Source of the DNA: Flavobacteriales bacterium
GTDB taxonomy: Bacteria > Bacteroidota > Bacteroidia > UBA10329
DNA length: 32,895 bases
Assembly (NCBI GenBank): GCA_021739695.1
Contig: JAIPBM010000036.1
Coordinates: 1 to 32,895 of the forward strand
Direction: 5' to 3'
The position numbers were made by a program, and so were the translations under genes. Positions 7,825 to 16,162 of this stretch are shown here, one piece after another. Under the pieces are notes generated by a model. It did not search any database. It had not been told where the DNA came from and saw nothing but the letters and a program-made list of their open reading frames with translations. Each line of letters starts with the position of its first letter. Within the stretch, counting starts at the first letter, position 1.

Positions 7825-8526
7825 ATGAAATTGGACATTCTTGCCTTCGGAGCGCACCCTGACGATGTAGAGATCTCTGCTGCCGGAACAATCCTCAAGC
7901 ACATTGAGCTCGGTTACAAATGCGGGATAATCGACCTGACGCAAGGCGAACTGGGAACACGCGGAAGCGGAGAGCTCCGATTGAAGGAGGCAGAAAGATC
8001 AATGCAGATCTTAGGGATTTCAGCACGGGAAAACCTTGGTTTTGCCGATGGTTTCTTTCAGAACGACAGGGAACACCAGCTTCCGATCATAAAAATGATC
8101 CGCAAATACCGTCCAGAGATCGTATTGGCAAATTCGGTTCACGACCGTCATCCCGACCACGGAAAAGGGGCAAAATTAGTGGCTGATGCTTGTTTCCTAG
8201 CTGGCCTCATCAAGATAGAAACCGGACAAGAGGCTTGGCGCCCGAAAGCAGTATACCATTACATACAGGACGAATACATCCATCCAGATCTGACCATCGA
8301 CATCACGCCTTATTTCGACAAGAAGATTGAGGCCATTCTTGCGTTCAGTTCGCAGTTCTATGACCCAAAAAGTGATGAGCCAAGTACGCCTATTTCAGGC
8401 AAGGATTTTCTCGACTTCCTAAGAGGAAGAGCCGCAGTTGTTGGTCGCCCTATCGGTGCTGAACTGGCAGAAGGATTTACGGCAAGCCGGAACGTTGGTA
8501 TAAATAATTTGTTTGACCTGATTTAG
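7825..8526 (+). CDS. bshB1: Bacillithiol biosynthesis deacetylase BshB1
   Basis: BshB1 removes the acetyl group from GlcNAc-malate in the second step of bacillithiol synthesis. This 233-residue protein of the PIG-L/LmbE family has the zinc motif AHPDD at residues 10-14 and the second metal/catalytic motif HDRHPDH at 106-112. TQGELGTRGSGELRLKEA at about 39-56 is typical of the BshB1 branch. The ATG at 7825 is the only sensible start, and a TAACTTCG sequence about 12 bases before it resembles a poor copy of the -7 box. No bshA or bshC is in the window. Confidence 0.92.
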   Translation: MKLDILAFGAHPDDVEISAAGTILKHIELGYKCGIIDLTQGELGTRGSGELRLKEAERSMQILGISARENLGFADGFFQNDREHQLPIIKMIRKYRPEIVLANSVHDRHPDHGKGAKLVADACFLAGLIKIETGQEAWRPKAVYHYIQDEYIHPDLTIDITPYFDKKIEAILAFSSQFYDPKSDEPSTPISGKDFLDFLRGRAAVVGRPIGAELAEGFTASRNVGINNLFDLI

Positions 8527-8796
8527 GACATATTTTTTCCAATCGAACAACGACATTCGCGTCCCGAATTTAAAACGTTCATGTTTATCACCTCCATACA
8601 GCGTTGTTGCGCGAAAACGCCAGTACATTCTATTCGGTGTGTCCCTTTACTCCAAATGGCACTCGGATTCATTAGTAATATATTTTGTTATATTCATACT
8701 GTGCACCTACAAAGCGAGGAAGACGATTAGTATGCCCCAGTCAATCACTTAGGCTCTTTTACAAACAACCATTTAAAAACACAAATCAATTAATTA

Positions 8797-10593
8797 ATGC
8801 GAATTATTTTTTTCGGACTCCTTATCATTCAGCCTATACTGTTGGTTATTTCTTCATTTCAACAACGAGCACAAACAGGATCAGGCAAGAATCAAGTCCC
8901 CGTTCGAGTAGATGGGCAATTCTTCACTTCACCGCTTCTTGATTGCGATATGGAATTTGATCACATTCCTCCTTTTAAGACTCAAATCGAAGAATACGTA
9001 GCATCTGCAATAAAAAGAGGGGATGCCAAGCGAATTTCTGTCCATTTCAGACAGCTTAATAATGGATACACATTTGGAATTAATGAAGACGACAAATTTC
9101 AGCCAGCAAGTCTGTTCAAAGTCGCTGCCATGATGTACGTGTTAAAAAAGGCTGAAAATCATCCTGAAATTCTTGATGAAAGTGTAGAAATGAAATTCCG
9201 CAATGACCCTGTGTTGGGAGAGACCGATTTAAGACATGGACAATCGTACACTATCCGAGAATTGGTTTCAGCGTTGATTATCAACTCTGACAATCATGCA
9301 TTGGCAACCCTTCAATTCCGATTCCAAAATCGTGTAATGTGGCAAAGTGTGCTGTCCGAATTAGGATATCCAATAACATCTACCGCCAGCACATTAAATA
9401 ACATTTCGCCCAAGGCGTATTCGATTCTACTACGAGTTCTTTACAACGCAGCCTATTTAAACAGGCAATATTCTGAAGAAGCTTTATCCATTCTTTCGAA
9501 GGCTAAATTCAAGGGCGGCATTGTTCAGGGAGTTGGAAGCGAAGACATTATCATTGCTAACAAGTTTGGCCTTCGAAAATGGTCGGGCAGTGTTCAATTG
9601 CACGAATCTGCATTAGTTTACTTATCTAATGCACCGTATACCCTAACAATAATGACTGAAGGAAAAGATGAGAATGATCTTAAGTCAATTCTATCTAGGA
9701 TTTCTGAAATTACGTATAAGCATGTTAATGAATCAGTTACAGACCGCCAACTAGCGACAAATAATTCACCTACTAGATTAACCAATCCAATTTTAGACTG
9801 CGATTCACATCCCGATATGGCAGTCAATTTCTCAATTTCTACCGACAGCTTAATAGATGATTTCAAAAAGGATGAAACCATAAAAGACCTGTCCATTTAT
9901 GTTAGAGAATTAAGGTTCGGGGACATCTACTATCGCGGAGAAGACCACAAATACAATATAGGCGGTCTAACGACTTTAATTCACACGATGGCTATTTTAC
10001 GCGAAGTCAAAACTAGTACGCTGCTAAAGGCAAATGAAAAGACCATTCAAGATGAATCGAACGCAAGGAGAATGCTAGTTGTAGATGTTTTGCAAAAACT
10101 GGAAACTGGCTCAGTTCCTTCGAAGGTTTATCACGCGTATGGAGTTGAGATGAAACCTGCTCTTGTTAATCTTTTCGAGGATATTGGAGTTAAATATTTC
10201 GACCTGGAAAATGTGTTGAATGCAAGTATAAATACCGAAGAAGCTTCCATGCTCTTCAGAGTGCTTTACAATGCTACGATTCTGAGCAGAGAAGATTCTG
10301 AGAATATCTTGAGCGCACTTTCAAGTTATCAAGCGAAACAAGGAATAAGAAAAGGAATTGGTAACGATGATTATTTTGCTTCGATTCAATCAATTAGTAC
10401 CTGCGAAATTCTAGGTGATCATGTTTATGAATTGTGCGATTTAGGCATCGTTTACATGGATGACAACCCTTATATTATCTGTGTTATGATTAAAGGAGCA
10501 AATAAAGGAAGATTATCAGAGTCCATTTACCAATTATCGAAACTGGTCTACAAGGAAATTAAATCTAAAAAATCAACTTCTGTTATTGATTAG
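8797..10593 (+). CDS. Tandem class A beta-lactamase-like protein, second domain inactive
   Basis: This exported 598-residue protein has a signal peptide (residues 1 to about 26) and two related domains, each opening with LDCD (48-51 and 333-336). Domain 1 keeps serine-hydrolase motifs: SLFK at 105-108 (SxxK), SDN at 164-166, and KFG at 256-258 where beta-lactamases have KTG. Domain 2 aligns to it (LLRVLYNA at 211-218 against LFRVLYNA at 487-494; then GGIVQGVGSEDI against QGIRKGIGNDDY), but Gly390 and Thr393 stand where Ser and Lys should be, and the SDN and KTG motifs are gone. Domain 1 may be a hydrolase acting on peptidoglycan or an amide, not necessarily a beta-lactamase. The gene stands alone, with 270 bp of A/T-rich DNA without features before it. 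Confidence 0.8.
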   Translation: MRIIFFGLLIIQPILLVISSFQQRAQTGSGKNQVPVRVDGQFFTSPLLDCDMEFDHIPPFKTQIEEYVASAIKRGDAKRISVHFRQLNNGYTFGINEDDKFQPASLFKVAAMMYVLKKAENHPEILDESVEMKFRNDPVLGETDLRHGQSYTIRELVSALIINSDNHALATLQFRFQNRVMWQSVLSELGYPITSTASTLNNISPKAYSILLRVLYNAAYLNRQYSEEALSILSKAKFKGGIVQGVGSEDIIIANKFGLRKWSGSVQLHESALVYLSNAPYTLTIMTEGKDENDLKSILSRISEITYKHVNESVTDRQLATNNSPTRLTNPILDCDSHPDMAVNFSISTDSLIDDFKKDETIKDLSIYVRELRFGDIYYRGEDHKYNIGGLTTLIHTMAILREVKTSTLLKANEKTIQDESNARRMLVVDVLQKLETGSVPSKVYHAYGVEMKPALVNLFEDIGVKYFDLENVLNASINTEEASMLFRVLYNATILSREDSENILSALSSYQAKQGIRKGIGNDDYFASIQSISTCEILGDHVYELCDLGIVYMDDNPYIICVMIKGANKGRLSESIYQLSKLVYKEIKSKKSTSVID

Positions 10594-10653
10594 ATTAACC
10601 TTGAATGGACTCATCCTAATTTAAATTGAATTTTAACCTGTAATTCCGTTGAT

Positions 10654-11925
10654 TCAGGCAGCAACAAAAACCACCCCAATCGCCACCGAATACCCCAAAT
10701 GCCATTTCCACGGCCAGTAGCTGATCGGTGAAACGCCTTCTGAAGACTTCAGCCAAAACATTAGAACCAGTTTATCTAGAACGCTAGCAATCACTGTTGC
10801 AAAAGCAATTCCTACCAAGCCAAATTGTTGGACGAAAAGTATGCTTAGTCCGAAGTTGACTGCCAATTCCAAACCAGCAACAAGCATGATGGTTTTGGTT
10901 TTCTTTAGTCCGATGAGCAGCGTTTGCGGAAAAACCAATCGACTTACAACCAGGAGCAGATAGACGTTGAAAACCGCGGCACTCGCACTGAAATCAGGAT
11001 TGAAGAGGCGTGGATAAAGCCATTCGCTCACAAGCATGAAACCGATGGAAATCGGGAAGAAAAAATGCATCAGTTTGAGGCTTTCCTTCTTAATGGTTTC
11101 GGTTGCTTGCTTAATGCCTAATTGAGCCACTTTAGGTACCATTCCATTACTGAATGCATTTGCCAAAAGCAGCACCAATGGAAATTCCTTGGCGCCATAG
11201 CGATAGATGGCAAACGTTCCTTCGTCAAAGTACTTGGATACGATGAAACCGTCCAAATATTCTGCTGAGCCAGAAAGTAAAGTTGCCGCCATAAGCGGTC
11301 CTGCGGTTATCAGAAACTGTCGAATAAAATCCTTGTCGAGTTTGAATTCCGCGTATTTGGCTAGCAACCCAAGGGTGATGATGAATCGAACGACCGAACT
11401 GAAAACCAATCCAATCATGGCTTCATCCAATCCATATCCCAAGGCAATCGGTCCAGCAACGGCAAGCAACTGAATGCCGAAAGCCACAATTCCGTAAAAT
11501 GCCAATCCTTTTCCTTTCTCTTTTAAAAGCAGCATATATTCGGTCAGAACGCTCGGTCCTATGAAAAGGACGTAAAACGAGAAAGTGCCGTAAAACGCCA
11601 ACACCTCTGGGTTGTTTGCCATCATCGAATATGGCGTAATGAGCAATCGGAACGCTACAAAAACAAGTACCGAAATACCCAATAGGACCAAGAAGGCATT
11701 GAAAAATTCCTTCGATTTTTCCTTTGGATGATAATTGGCTAAAAGCGATTGAGTCAACCCAGAAAGCCAAAAGAAACTGAGTACACTGCCAAGAAAAAGC
11801 AACGATTCATAAAGGCCGATGTCATACGTGCTCAGACCAAGTTTCGTGAACAGAATTCCTGTTAGGAAAAACGTTCCGAAACGTAGTACTTGAAAGAATT
11901 GTAGAGCGCGGACGGGAGTTAACAC
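10654..11925 (-). CDS. Polysaccharide/oligosaccharide flippase family protein
   Basis: This 423-residue integral membrane protein has about 12 hydrophobic helices and the look of the Wzx/MurJ-like polysaccharide biosynthesis family in the MOP superfamily. Typical landmarks are the N-terminal FFLTGILFTKLGLSTYDIGLYESLLFLGSV and AIYRYGAKEFPLVLLLANAFSNGMVPKVAQ in the middle. Such proteins flip lipid-linked sugars across the inner membrane, but no glycosyltransferase is nearby, so the substrate is open. The start is GTG at 11925. The gene begins 21 bp after copA on the same strand, so the two may be co-transcribed. Confidence 0.82.
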   Translation of the reverse strand: MLTPVRALQFFQVLRFGTFFLTGILFTKLGLSTYDIGLYESLLFLGSVLSFFWLSGLTQSLLANYHPKEKSKEFFNAFLVLLGISVLVFVAFRLLITPYSMMANNPEVLAFYGTFSFYVLFIGPSVLTEYMLLLKEKGKGLAFYGIVAFGIQLLAVAGPIALGYGLDEAMIGLVFSSVVRFIITLGLLAKYAEFKLDKDFIRQFLITAGPLMAATLLSGSAEYLDGFIVSKYFDEGTFAIYRYGAKEFPLVLLLANAFSNGMVPKVAQLGIKQATETIKKESLKLMHFFFPISIGFMLVSEWLYPRLFNPDFSASAAVFNVYLLLVVSRLVFPQTLLIGLKKTKTIMLVAGLELAVNFGLSILFVQQFGLVGIAFATVIASVLDKLVLMFWLKSSEGVSPISYWPWKWHLGYSVAIGVVFVAA

Positions 11926-11946
11926 GAGGCGAAAGTTACCAGTTAA

Positions 11947-14076
11947 TCACCCAATCTGTTTAAACTTAAACCGAACGGAATTTCCAATCACGACCACATC
12001 TGAAAAGGCCATACTGAAAGCTGCAACCATAGGATTTAAGAATCCGAGGGCTGCCACTGGAATGGCCAGCGAATTGTACAAAAATGCCCAGAACAGATTC
12101 TGTTTGATGGTGAGAACGGTATGATGTCCGAGTTGAAACGCGTCTTTGATCTTGCCAATGCCACCTTTTTCGAGGATGACCACGGAGGCGGCACTGACGG
12201 CAACCTGTGTGGCATTGCTCAATGAAATTCCGACTGTTGCACGTGTCAATGCTGGCGCATCGTTTATGCCATCTCCGACCATGGCGGTAGGAGCTAGATC
12301 AGAAAGCTCCGTAATCAGCTTGAGTTTTTCATCTGGAGACTGCTCTGCATAAACGGTTTTGATGTCGAGTTCTGCGGCTACCAATTCGCATTTGCGCTTG
12401 CGGTCGCCACTTAACATGATTGTTTCAATTCCTTTTGAGTTGAGATAAGAAATGAGGTCTTTGGCATCTTCCCGAACCTTGTCTGTGAGCGAAATCTCAG
12501 CAGCCAACTCGCCATTTTTCAGCATGTAGATATCGCAATCAGACCGTTCCATTTTTTCGTCAAGCATCTTGAACGAACCGACTTTCCATTCATTGCCTGC
12601 GGCATCTTTTCCGATAAGGCCTTTTCCTTTCTCTTCTTGAACAGAAGCAAATTCATGCTTTTTTGATGTCGGTTGAAGTTCTTCGACAATAGCACGGGCA
12701 ATCGGATGAGATGAATGCTGCTCGATACTGAAAAGCACGTTCTTCAATTCTTCCTCTTTTCCATCCAACACGTTGAAGGAACCGATCTTGATTTCGCCTG
12801 AAGTCAAGGTTCCCGTCTTATCAAAAACGACCTTTTTCACCTTTGATAGGTTTTCGATGCTTTCAGCTCCTTTGAAAAGGATACCTTCTTTGGCGCCTCG
12901 CCCCAGACCGACCATCACGGCCGTAGGTGTGGCCAATCCCATCGCACACGGACACGAAATGACCAACACGGCCACCGCCTGCATGATGGATTGCTGCAAG
13001 GAAATATCAAACGCGAAGTGCGCTAACAGAAAGGTCAATGCTGAAATTCCGAGCACCACAGGAACAAAAACGCCACTCACTTTATCGGCCAAACGCTGAA
13101 TGGACGGTTTTTCCATCTGCGCCTTTTTTACCATTTCGATGATGCTCGAAAGCACCGTCAGTTTTCCGATGGTTGTGATCCGAACCAAGCCATTTCCATC
13201 TGAAACAAGCGTTCCTCCAATAACGAGTTGCTCGACTCCTTTTGAAACGGGCATGCTTTCGCCCGTCACCATGCTTTCATCTACTTGGAGTTCGCCTTTC
13301 ACAAGAATTCCGTCCGATGGAATGCTGTCACCTGACTTCACCATTACTAGATCATCCACCTTCAGTTGATTGAATGGAACACGCGTCACATGCTCGTGAC
13401 CATCGTGCTGCACCACTTTATCGGCCAAACCTTCCTGTAGTTTTCCGAGTTCGGTAATGGCTGTTGTGGTCTGCTTGACGGAGCGATGCTCAATCACATT
13501 TCCGAGAAGAACGAGCGTTACAATTGTAGCCGAAGTTTCGAAGAATAGGTACTGATGCTGCGCAACTGGATCTCCCCAATTCATAAACGTTCCGACCAAA
13601 CTGTAAATGAACGCGGATGTGGAACCGATGAAAATGAGCACATCCATGTTTGGAACACCATTGCGAAGCGAGCCAAGGGCACTTTTCCCGAAGTGATACA
13701 TTCCGAGCAACATGACGGGCAAACTCAGCATCAGTTGAAAAATGGGGTTGCTGAAAAATTCCGGCATTCCCGGAATCATATGCAGCAACAACGGAATCGT
13801 AAAGGGCAGTGTGAACAGGAATTTCTTCTCGATGGAAGCCATGCCTTGCTTCTCAATACGCTTCGTTCCAACATATTCGAAACCTGCTTTTTTAACGAGC
13901 TCGGCCACGCGGTTCAGATCAATATCCTTCACGTCCGATAGGAAAACCTCGCCTGTTGCGTAGTTCACGTTCACGTCAGAATAACCGCCTTTTGTGAGTG
14001 CACGATTGACCCCGGCAGCACAACTGCTGCAGGTCATTCCTTCCACCAATACTGTTGCTTCCTTCTTGCCTGACAT
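11947..14076 (-). CDS. copA: Copper-exporting P1B-type ATPase
   Basis: This is a 709-residue ATP-driven Cu(I) exporter in the inner membrane. A single heavy-metal-associated domain carries GMTCSSC at residues 13-19. The transport site CPC is at 375-377 (CPCAMGLATP) and the phosphorylated aspartate is Asp419 in DKTGTLT. The ATP-binding HP motif (SSHPIARAI) and the hinge MVGDGINDAPAL follow. Eight hydrophobic segments are expected and visible. ATG start, with a TATATTTG box five bases upstream on the coding strand. No copZ or metalloregulator gene is adjacent. Confidence 0.93.
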   Translation of the reverse strand: MSGKKEATVLVEGMTCSSCAAGVNRALTKGGYSDVNVNYATGEVFLSDVKDIDLNRVAELVKKAGFEYVGTKRIEKQGMASIEKKFLFTLPFTIPLLLHMIPGMPEFFSNPIFQLMLSLPVMLLGMYHFGKSALGSLRNGVPNMDVLIFIGSTSAFIYSLVGTFMNWGDPVAQHQYLFFETSATIVTLVLLGNVIEHRSVKQTTTAITELGKLQEGLADKVVQHDGHEHVTRVPFNQLKVDDLVMVKSGDSIPSDGILVKGELQVDESMVTGESMPVSKGVEQLVIGGTLVSDGNGLVRITTIGKLTVLSSIIEMVKKAQMEKPSIQRLADKVSGVFVPVVLGISALTFLLAHFAFDISLQQSIMQAVAVLVISCPCAMGLATPTAVMVGLGRGAKEGILFKGAESIENLSKVKKVVFDKTGTLTSGEIKIGSFNVLDGKEEELKNVLFSIEQHSSHPIARAIVEELQPTSKKHEFASVQEEKGKGLIGKDAAGNEWKVGSFKMLDEKMERSDCDIYMLKNGELAAEISLTDKVREDAKDLISYLNSKGIETIMLSGDRKRKCELVAAELDIKTVYAEQSPDEKLKLITELSDLAPTAMVGDGINDAPALTRATVGISLSNATQVAVSAASVVILEKGGIGKIKDAFQLGHHTVLTIKQNLFWAFLYNSLAIPVAALGFLNPMVAAFSMAFSDVVVIGNSVRFKFKQIG

Positions 14077-14080
14077 CTCT

Positions 14081-14088
14081 CAAATATA
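14081..14088 (-). promoter_or_regulatory. Possible -7 box for copA
   Basis: TATATTTG on the minus strand matches the Bacteroidota TAnnTTTG box and ends five bases before the copA ATG, which would imply a very short or absent leader. No TTG is found at the ideal distance. Confidence 0.4.
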
Positions 14089-14147
14089 GTTAATGGCCAA
14101 CCCGAACGGTCGTCCTTTTAATGATTAACAGTTATAAAATTGAACTG

Positions 14148-14177
14148 TTGTCCGAATAAACGATTGCATTATCTTTG
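14148..14177 (+). promoter_or_regulatory. Bacteroidota-type promoter of tRNA-His
   Basis: A TTG at 14148-14150 is followed by exactly 19 nt and then TATCTTTG at 14170-14177, a full match to the TTG-N19-TAnnTTTG consensus. The tRNA begins 11 bases downstream. Confidence 0.8.
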
Positions 14178-14188
14178 CGCGCCTAAAC

Positions 14189-14263
14189 GGTGGTTGTAGC
14201 TCAGTCGGTTAGAGCATCGGTTTGTGGTACCGAGGGTCGTGGGTTCGAGCCCCATCATCCACC
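14189..14263 (+). tRNA. tRNA-His (anticodon GTG)
   Basis: A cloverleaf can be drawn: D arm AGCTCAGTCGGTTAGAGC, anticodon stem TCGGT/ACCGA around the loop TTGTGGT (anticodon GTG at 14223-14225), and T arm GTGGG-TTCGAGC-CCCAT. The extra 5' G (G-1) facing C73 is the histidine identity element. CCA is not encoded. The acceptor stem has one U-U mismatch (position 5 with 68: T14194 and T14258); the other six pairs are standard. Confidence 0.95.
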
Positions 14264-14264
14264 C

Positions 14265-14300
14265 AAAAAGTCCTGATTTCGTTTGAAGTCAGGACTTTTT
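14265..14300 (+). terminator. Terminator of tRNA-His
   Basis: The stem AAAAAGTCCTGA/TCAGGACTTTTT begins two bases after the tRNA and ends in a T run. Because the stem is A-rich on one side and T-rich on the other, it could act in both directions. Confidence 0.88.
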
Positions 14301-14313
14301 ACATTTATAGCAA

Positions 14314-14523
14314 ATGCAACCTGACCCGAACATATTAAAAGAACTGACGACCTTTAAAATGCCTTACGGCAAATACAAGGGAACCACTATCATCAGAATC
14401 CCAGTCCATTATTTGGAATGGATAGCCTCGCAGGGATTTCCTGCTGGAAAGTTGGGAATGCTGCTTTCAACCGCTCACATCATTAAGACGAACGGCTTGG
14501 AACATTTGGTTCCGAGGGAATGA
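14314..14523 (+). CDS. DUF3820 family protein
   Basis: This small 69-residue cytoplasmic protein matches DUF3820: MPYGKYKGTTIIRIPVHYLEW, then SQGFPAGKLGMLLSTAHIIKTNGL. The GKYKG, YLEW and GFP.GKLG blocks are the family hallmarks. The molecular role is not known. It covers the full family length and starts with ATG 13 bp after the tRNA terminator. Confidence 0.85.
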   Translation: MQPDPNILKELTTFKMPYGKYKGTTIIRIPVHYLEWIASQGFPAGKLGMLLSTAHIIKTNGLEHLVPRE

Positions 14524-14563
14524 GCAGAACTCCATATAGAAGTTCAAAGCAAGCTGTAAAAAC

Positions 14564-15016
14564 CTACTTTTTTAGAATCTCAAGTGACTCCCGAATGTGC
14601 TTGGTAGGACTAAGTTGCGAATCGAATTTATGAATCACCTTTCCTTCTTTGTTGATCACAAACGTGACGCGGCCTGGAATCATTCCGAATAGATCGTAAG
14701 CTCCGTATGCCTTGCGCACTTTTCCTGTGATGTCGCTCAACAGTATGAACGGAAGTCGATGGTTTGCTGCAAAACCTTCATGACTTCCGGTGCTATCGCT
14801 GCTGATGCCGATCACCTCAGCTCCTACTTCTTTGAAATCTTCATAACTATCTCTGAATGAGCATGCTTGAGCCGTACACCCTGGCGTTTCATCTTTAGGG
14901 TAGAAATAAACGACCACGCTTTTCTCTCCTCTGAAATCACTGAGTTTCACGAGATTTCCTGCTTTATCTTTCAATTCAAAATCGGGAGCTGTATCTCCCA
15001 CAATCACTTTTCCCAT
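14564..15016 (-). CDS. bcp: Peroxiredoxin of the Bcp/PrxQ type
   Basis: This is a thioredoxin-dependent thiol peroxidase. The chosen ATG gives 150 residues, the normal PrxQ length; an in-frame TTG 27 bp upstream is a weaker start. VGDTAPDFELKDKAGN opens the thioredoxin fold, and TPGCTAQACSFRD carries the peroxidatic Cys47 and the resolving Cys52, five residues apart as in atypical two-cysteine PrxQ enzymes. GRVTFVINKEGKV lies near the end. It is read toward DUF3820 and is a single gene. Confidence 0.93.
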   Translation of the reverse strand: MGKVIVGDTAPDFELKDKAGNLVKLSDFRGEKSVVVYFYPKDETPGCTAQACSFRDSYEDFKEVGAEVIGISSDSTGSHEGFAANHRLPFILLSDITGKVRKAYGAYDLFGMIPGRVTFVINKEGKVIHKFDSQLSPTKHIRESLEILKK

Positions 15017-15087
15017 TTGTACTATTTCTGATGGTGAGGCCAAAAGGCCTTGTTAGTTATATCAATTGCGTGCAATGCACTGAAAAG

Positions 15088-15753
15088 CTAAACGCCTTCA
15101 ATGCGAATTAGTTCGTTCAGTATCAGTTTGGTCACTTCGTCTCCCTGCAAGTAAACCATCAAATGCGAGCCTCCTTGCACAGGAATGGCATTCTTTATCC
15201 TTCGGAAAGGGAACATTCGGTCAGCGGTTCCGTGAATGTGCGATATCCTCGATTCATCGCCTTTTCCGCGCCACTTAGGCGCATGAACAATGGCCCAACG
15301 CATGAACTTATCATCTTGATCGTGGAACATTTGCACCATGTGTTTACCATCGCCTTTCAGTTTCTTTTTCTGAGCCATTTCCCAAAGGAACGTGAACTTC
15401 TTCATGGTATTTGGCGGCATGAGGCTTTGGATTGGAAATGCCCGACCCCATTTCAGGATGTTGGACCTTTCTTCGTGCGATTTGATGCTGGACACCAAGA
15501 TCACTTGTAAATCAGGCATGAACGTGGTCATTTCAGAAGCCAGAATCCCACCCAAAGAAAGTCCGATAACCACTGGATTCTTGGCCTTCAGTATTGGTTC
15601 GGCCATTTTACGGGCGTAAGTATGAATCGTGTCTTTCCATTCGGGAATGATCCACGGCAAATGGGTTTGCTCGTAACCTTCCAACTTTATCCTGTCGAAA
15701 GCACGATGATCGGCACCAAGGCCGGAAATGAAAAATATCTGTGGTTTTGACAC
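15088..15753 (-). CDS. Alpha/beta hydrolase
   Basis: This 221-residue hydrolase of unknown substrate has a likely catalytic triad: Ser66 in the nucleophile elbow GLSLGG (64-69), the Asp in HGTADRMFP, and the His in GGSHLMV near the C terminus. The N terminus has the oxyanion region FISGLGADHRAF. A lysine- and methionine-rich segment in the middle (TMKKFTFLWEMAQKKKLKG) is probably the lid. The start is GTG at 15753. No pathway is suggested by its neighbours. Confidence 0.85.
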   Translation of the reverse strand: MSKPQIFFISGLGADHRAFDRIKLEGYEQTHLPWIIPEWKDTIHTYARKMAEPILKAKNPVVIGLSLGGILASEMTTFMPDLQVILVSSIKSHEERSNILKWGRAFPIQSLMPPNTMKKFTFLWEMAQKKKLKGDGKHMVQMFHDQDDKFMRWAIVHAPKWRGKGDESRISHIHGTADRMFPFRRIKNAIPVQGGSHLMVYLQGDEVTKLILNELIRIEGV

Positions 15754-15837
15754 GTCTGTTGGAATTAGGAACGGTTACGAATATACGAATGCCGAGAAGG
15801 CGAGAATATTCGTTATTTGCGTACGAAACCGCTGAAC

Positions 15838-16092
15838 ATGGCAAAGCTTAAACTCGACCTCCACGAAATATTCAATAAAGGCTGGAAAATCGATCAGGCG
15901 TTGAATGACATTATTGATGAAGCGGTGGAAAAGAAAATCCCACTGATTGAGATAATACCTGGAAAAGGCAGCGGCCAGCTAAAGAAGAAAGTGATCCGAT
16001 TTCTAGACCAAAAACACATCAAGGCCAAGTATCATCGAATTGACAAGGACAGCAAGAACTTTGGGCGACTTTTCGTGCGATTCAAACACTAA
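15838..16092 (+). CDS. Smr domain protein
   Basis: From the ATG at 15838 this is an 84-residue stand-alone Smr (small MutS-related) domain: LDLHEIF, then IDEAVEKKIPLIEIIPGKGSG with the GKGSG loop, then KKVIRFLDQ and FGRLFVRFK. Smr domains in MutS2 relatives nick or bind branched DNA or act on RNA. The motif LDLH near the N terminus is present. A TTG 21 bp upstream would only add residues of no family resemblance. The function in the cell is not known. Confidence 0.85.
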   Translation: MAKLKLDLHEIFNKGWKIDQALNDIIDEAVEKKIPLIEIIPGKGSGQLKKKVIRFLDQKHIKAKYHRIDKDSKNFGRLFVRFKH

Positions 16093-16101
16093 AAGTGTGA
16101 A

Positions 16102-16162
16102 GCACTGAATCTGAGAGGAAGAAATTCGAAATGCTTCGAATTTGAGGATTTAGATTTTGTGC
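16102..16162. terminator. Possible bidirectional hairpin between convergent genes
   Basis: AAATTCGAA/TTCGAATTT with a 4-nt loop at 16122-16143 is nested inside an outer imperfect stem GCACTGAATCT/AGATTTTGTGC. It fills the gap between the Smr and WG-repeat stop codons. There is no clean T run. Confidence 0.5.

Noticed and set aside
8797-10593. True beta-lactamase conferring resistance
   Set aside because: KTG is replaced by KFG, the E166-type glutamate cannot be placed, and the double architecture is unlike resistance enzymes; the substrate is left open.
14189-14263. Integration site for a mobile element at the tRNA
   Set aside because: No integrase, no duplicated tRNA end and no composition shift are seen beside it.
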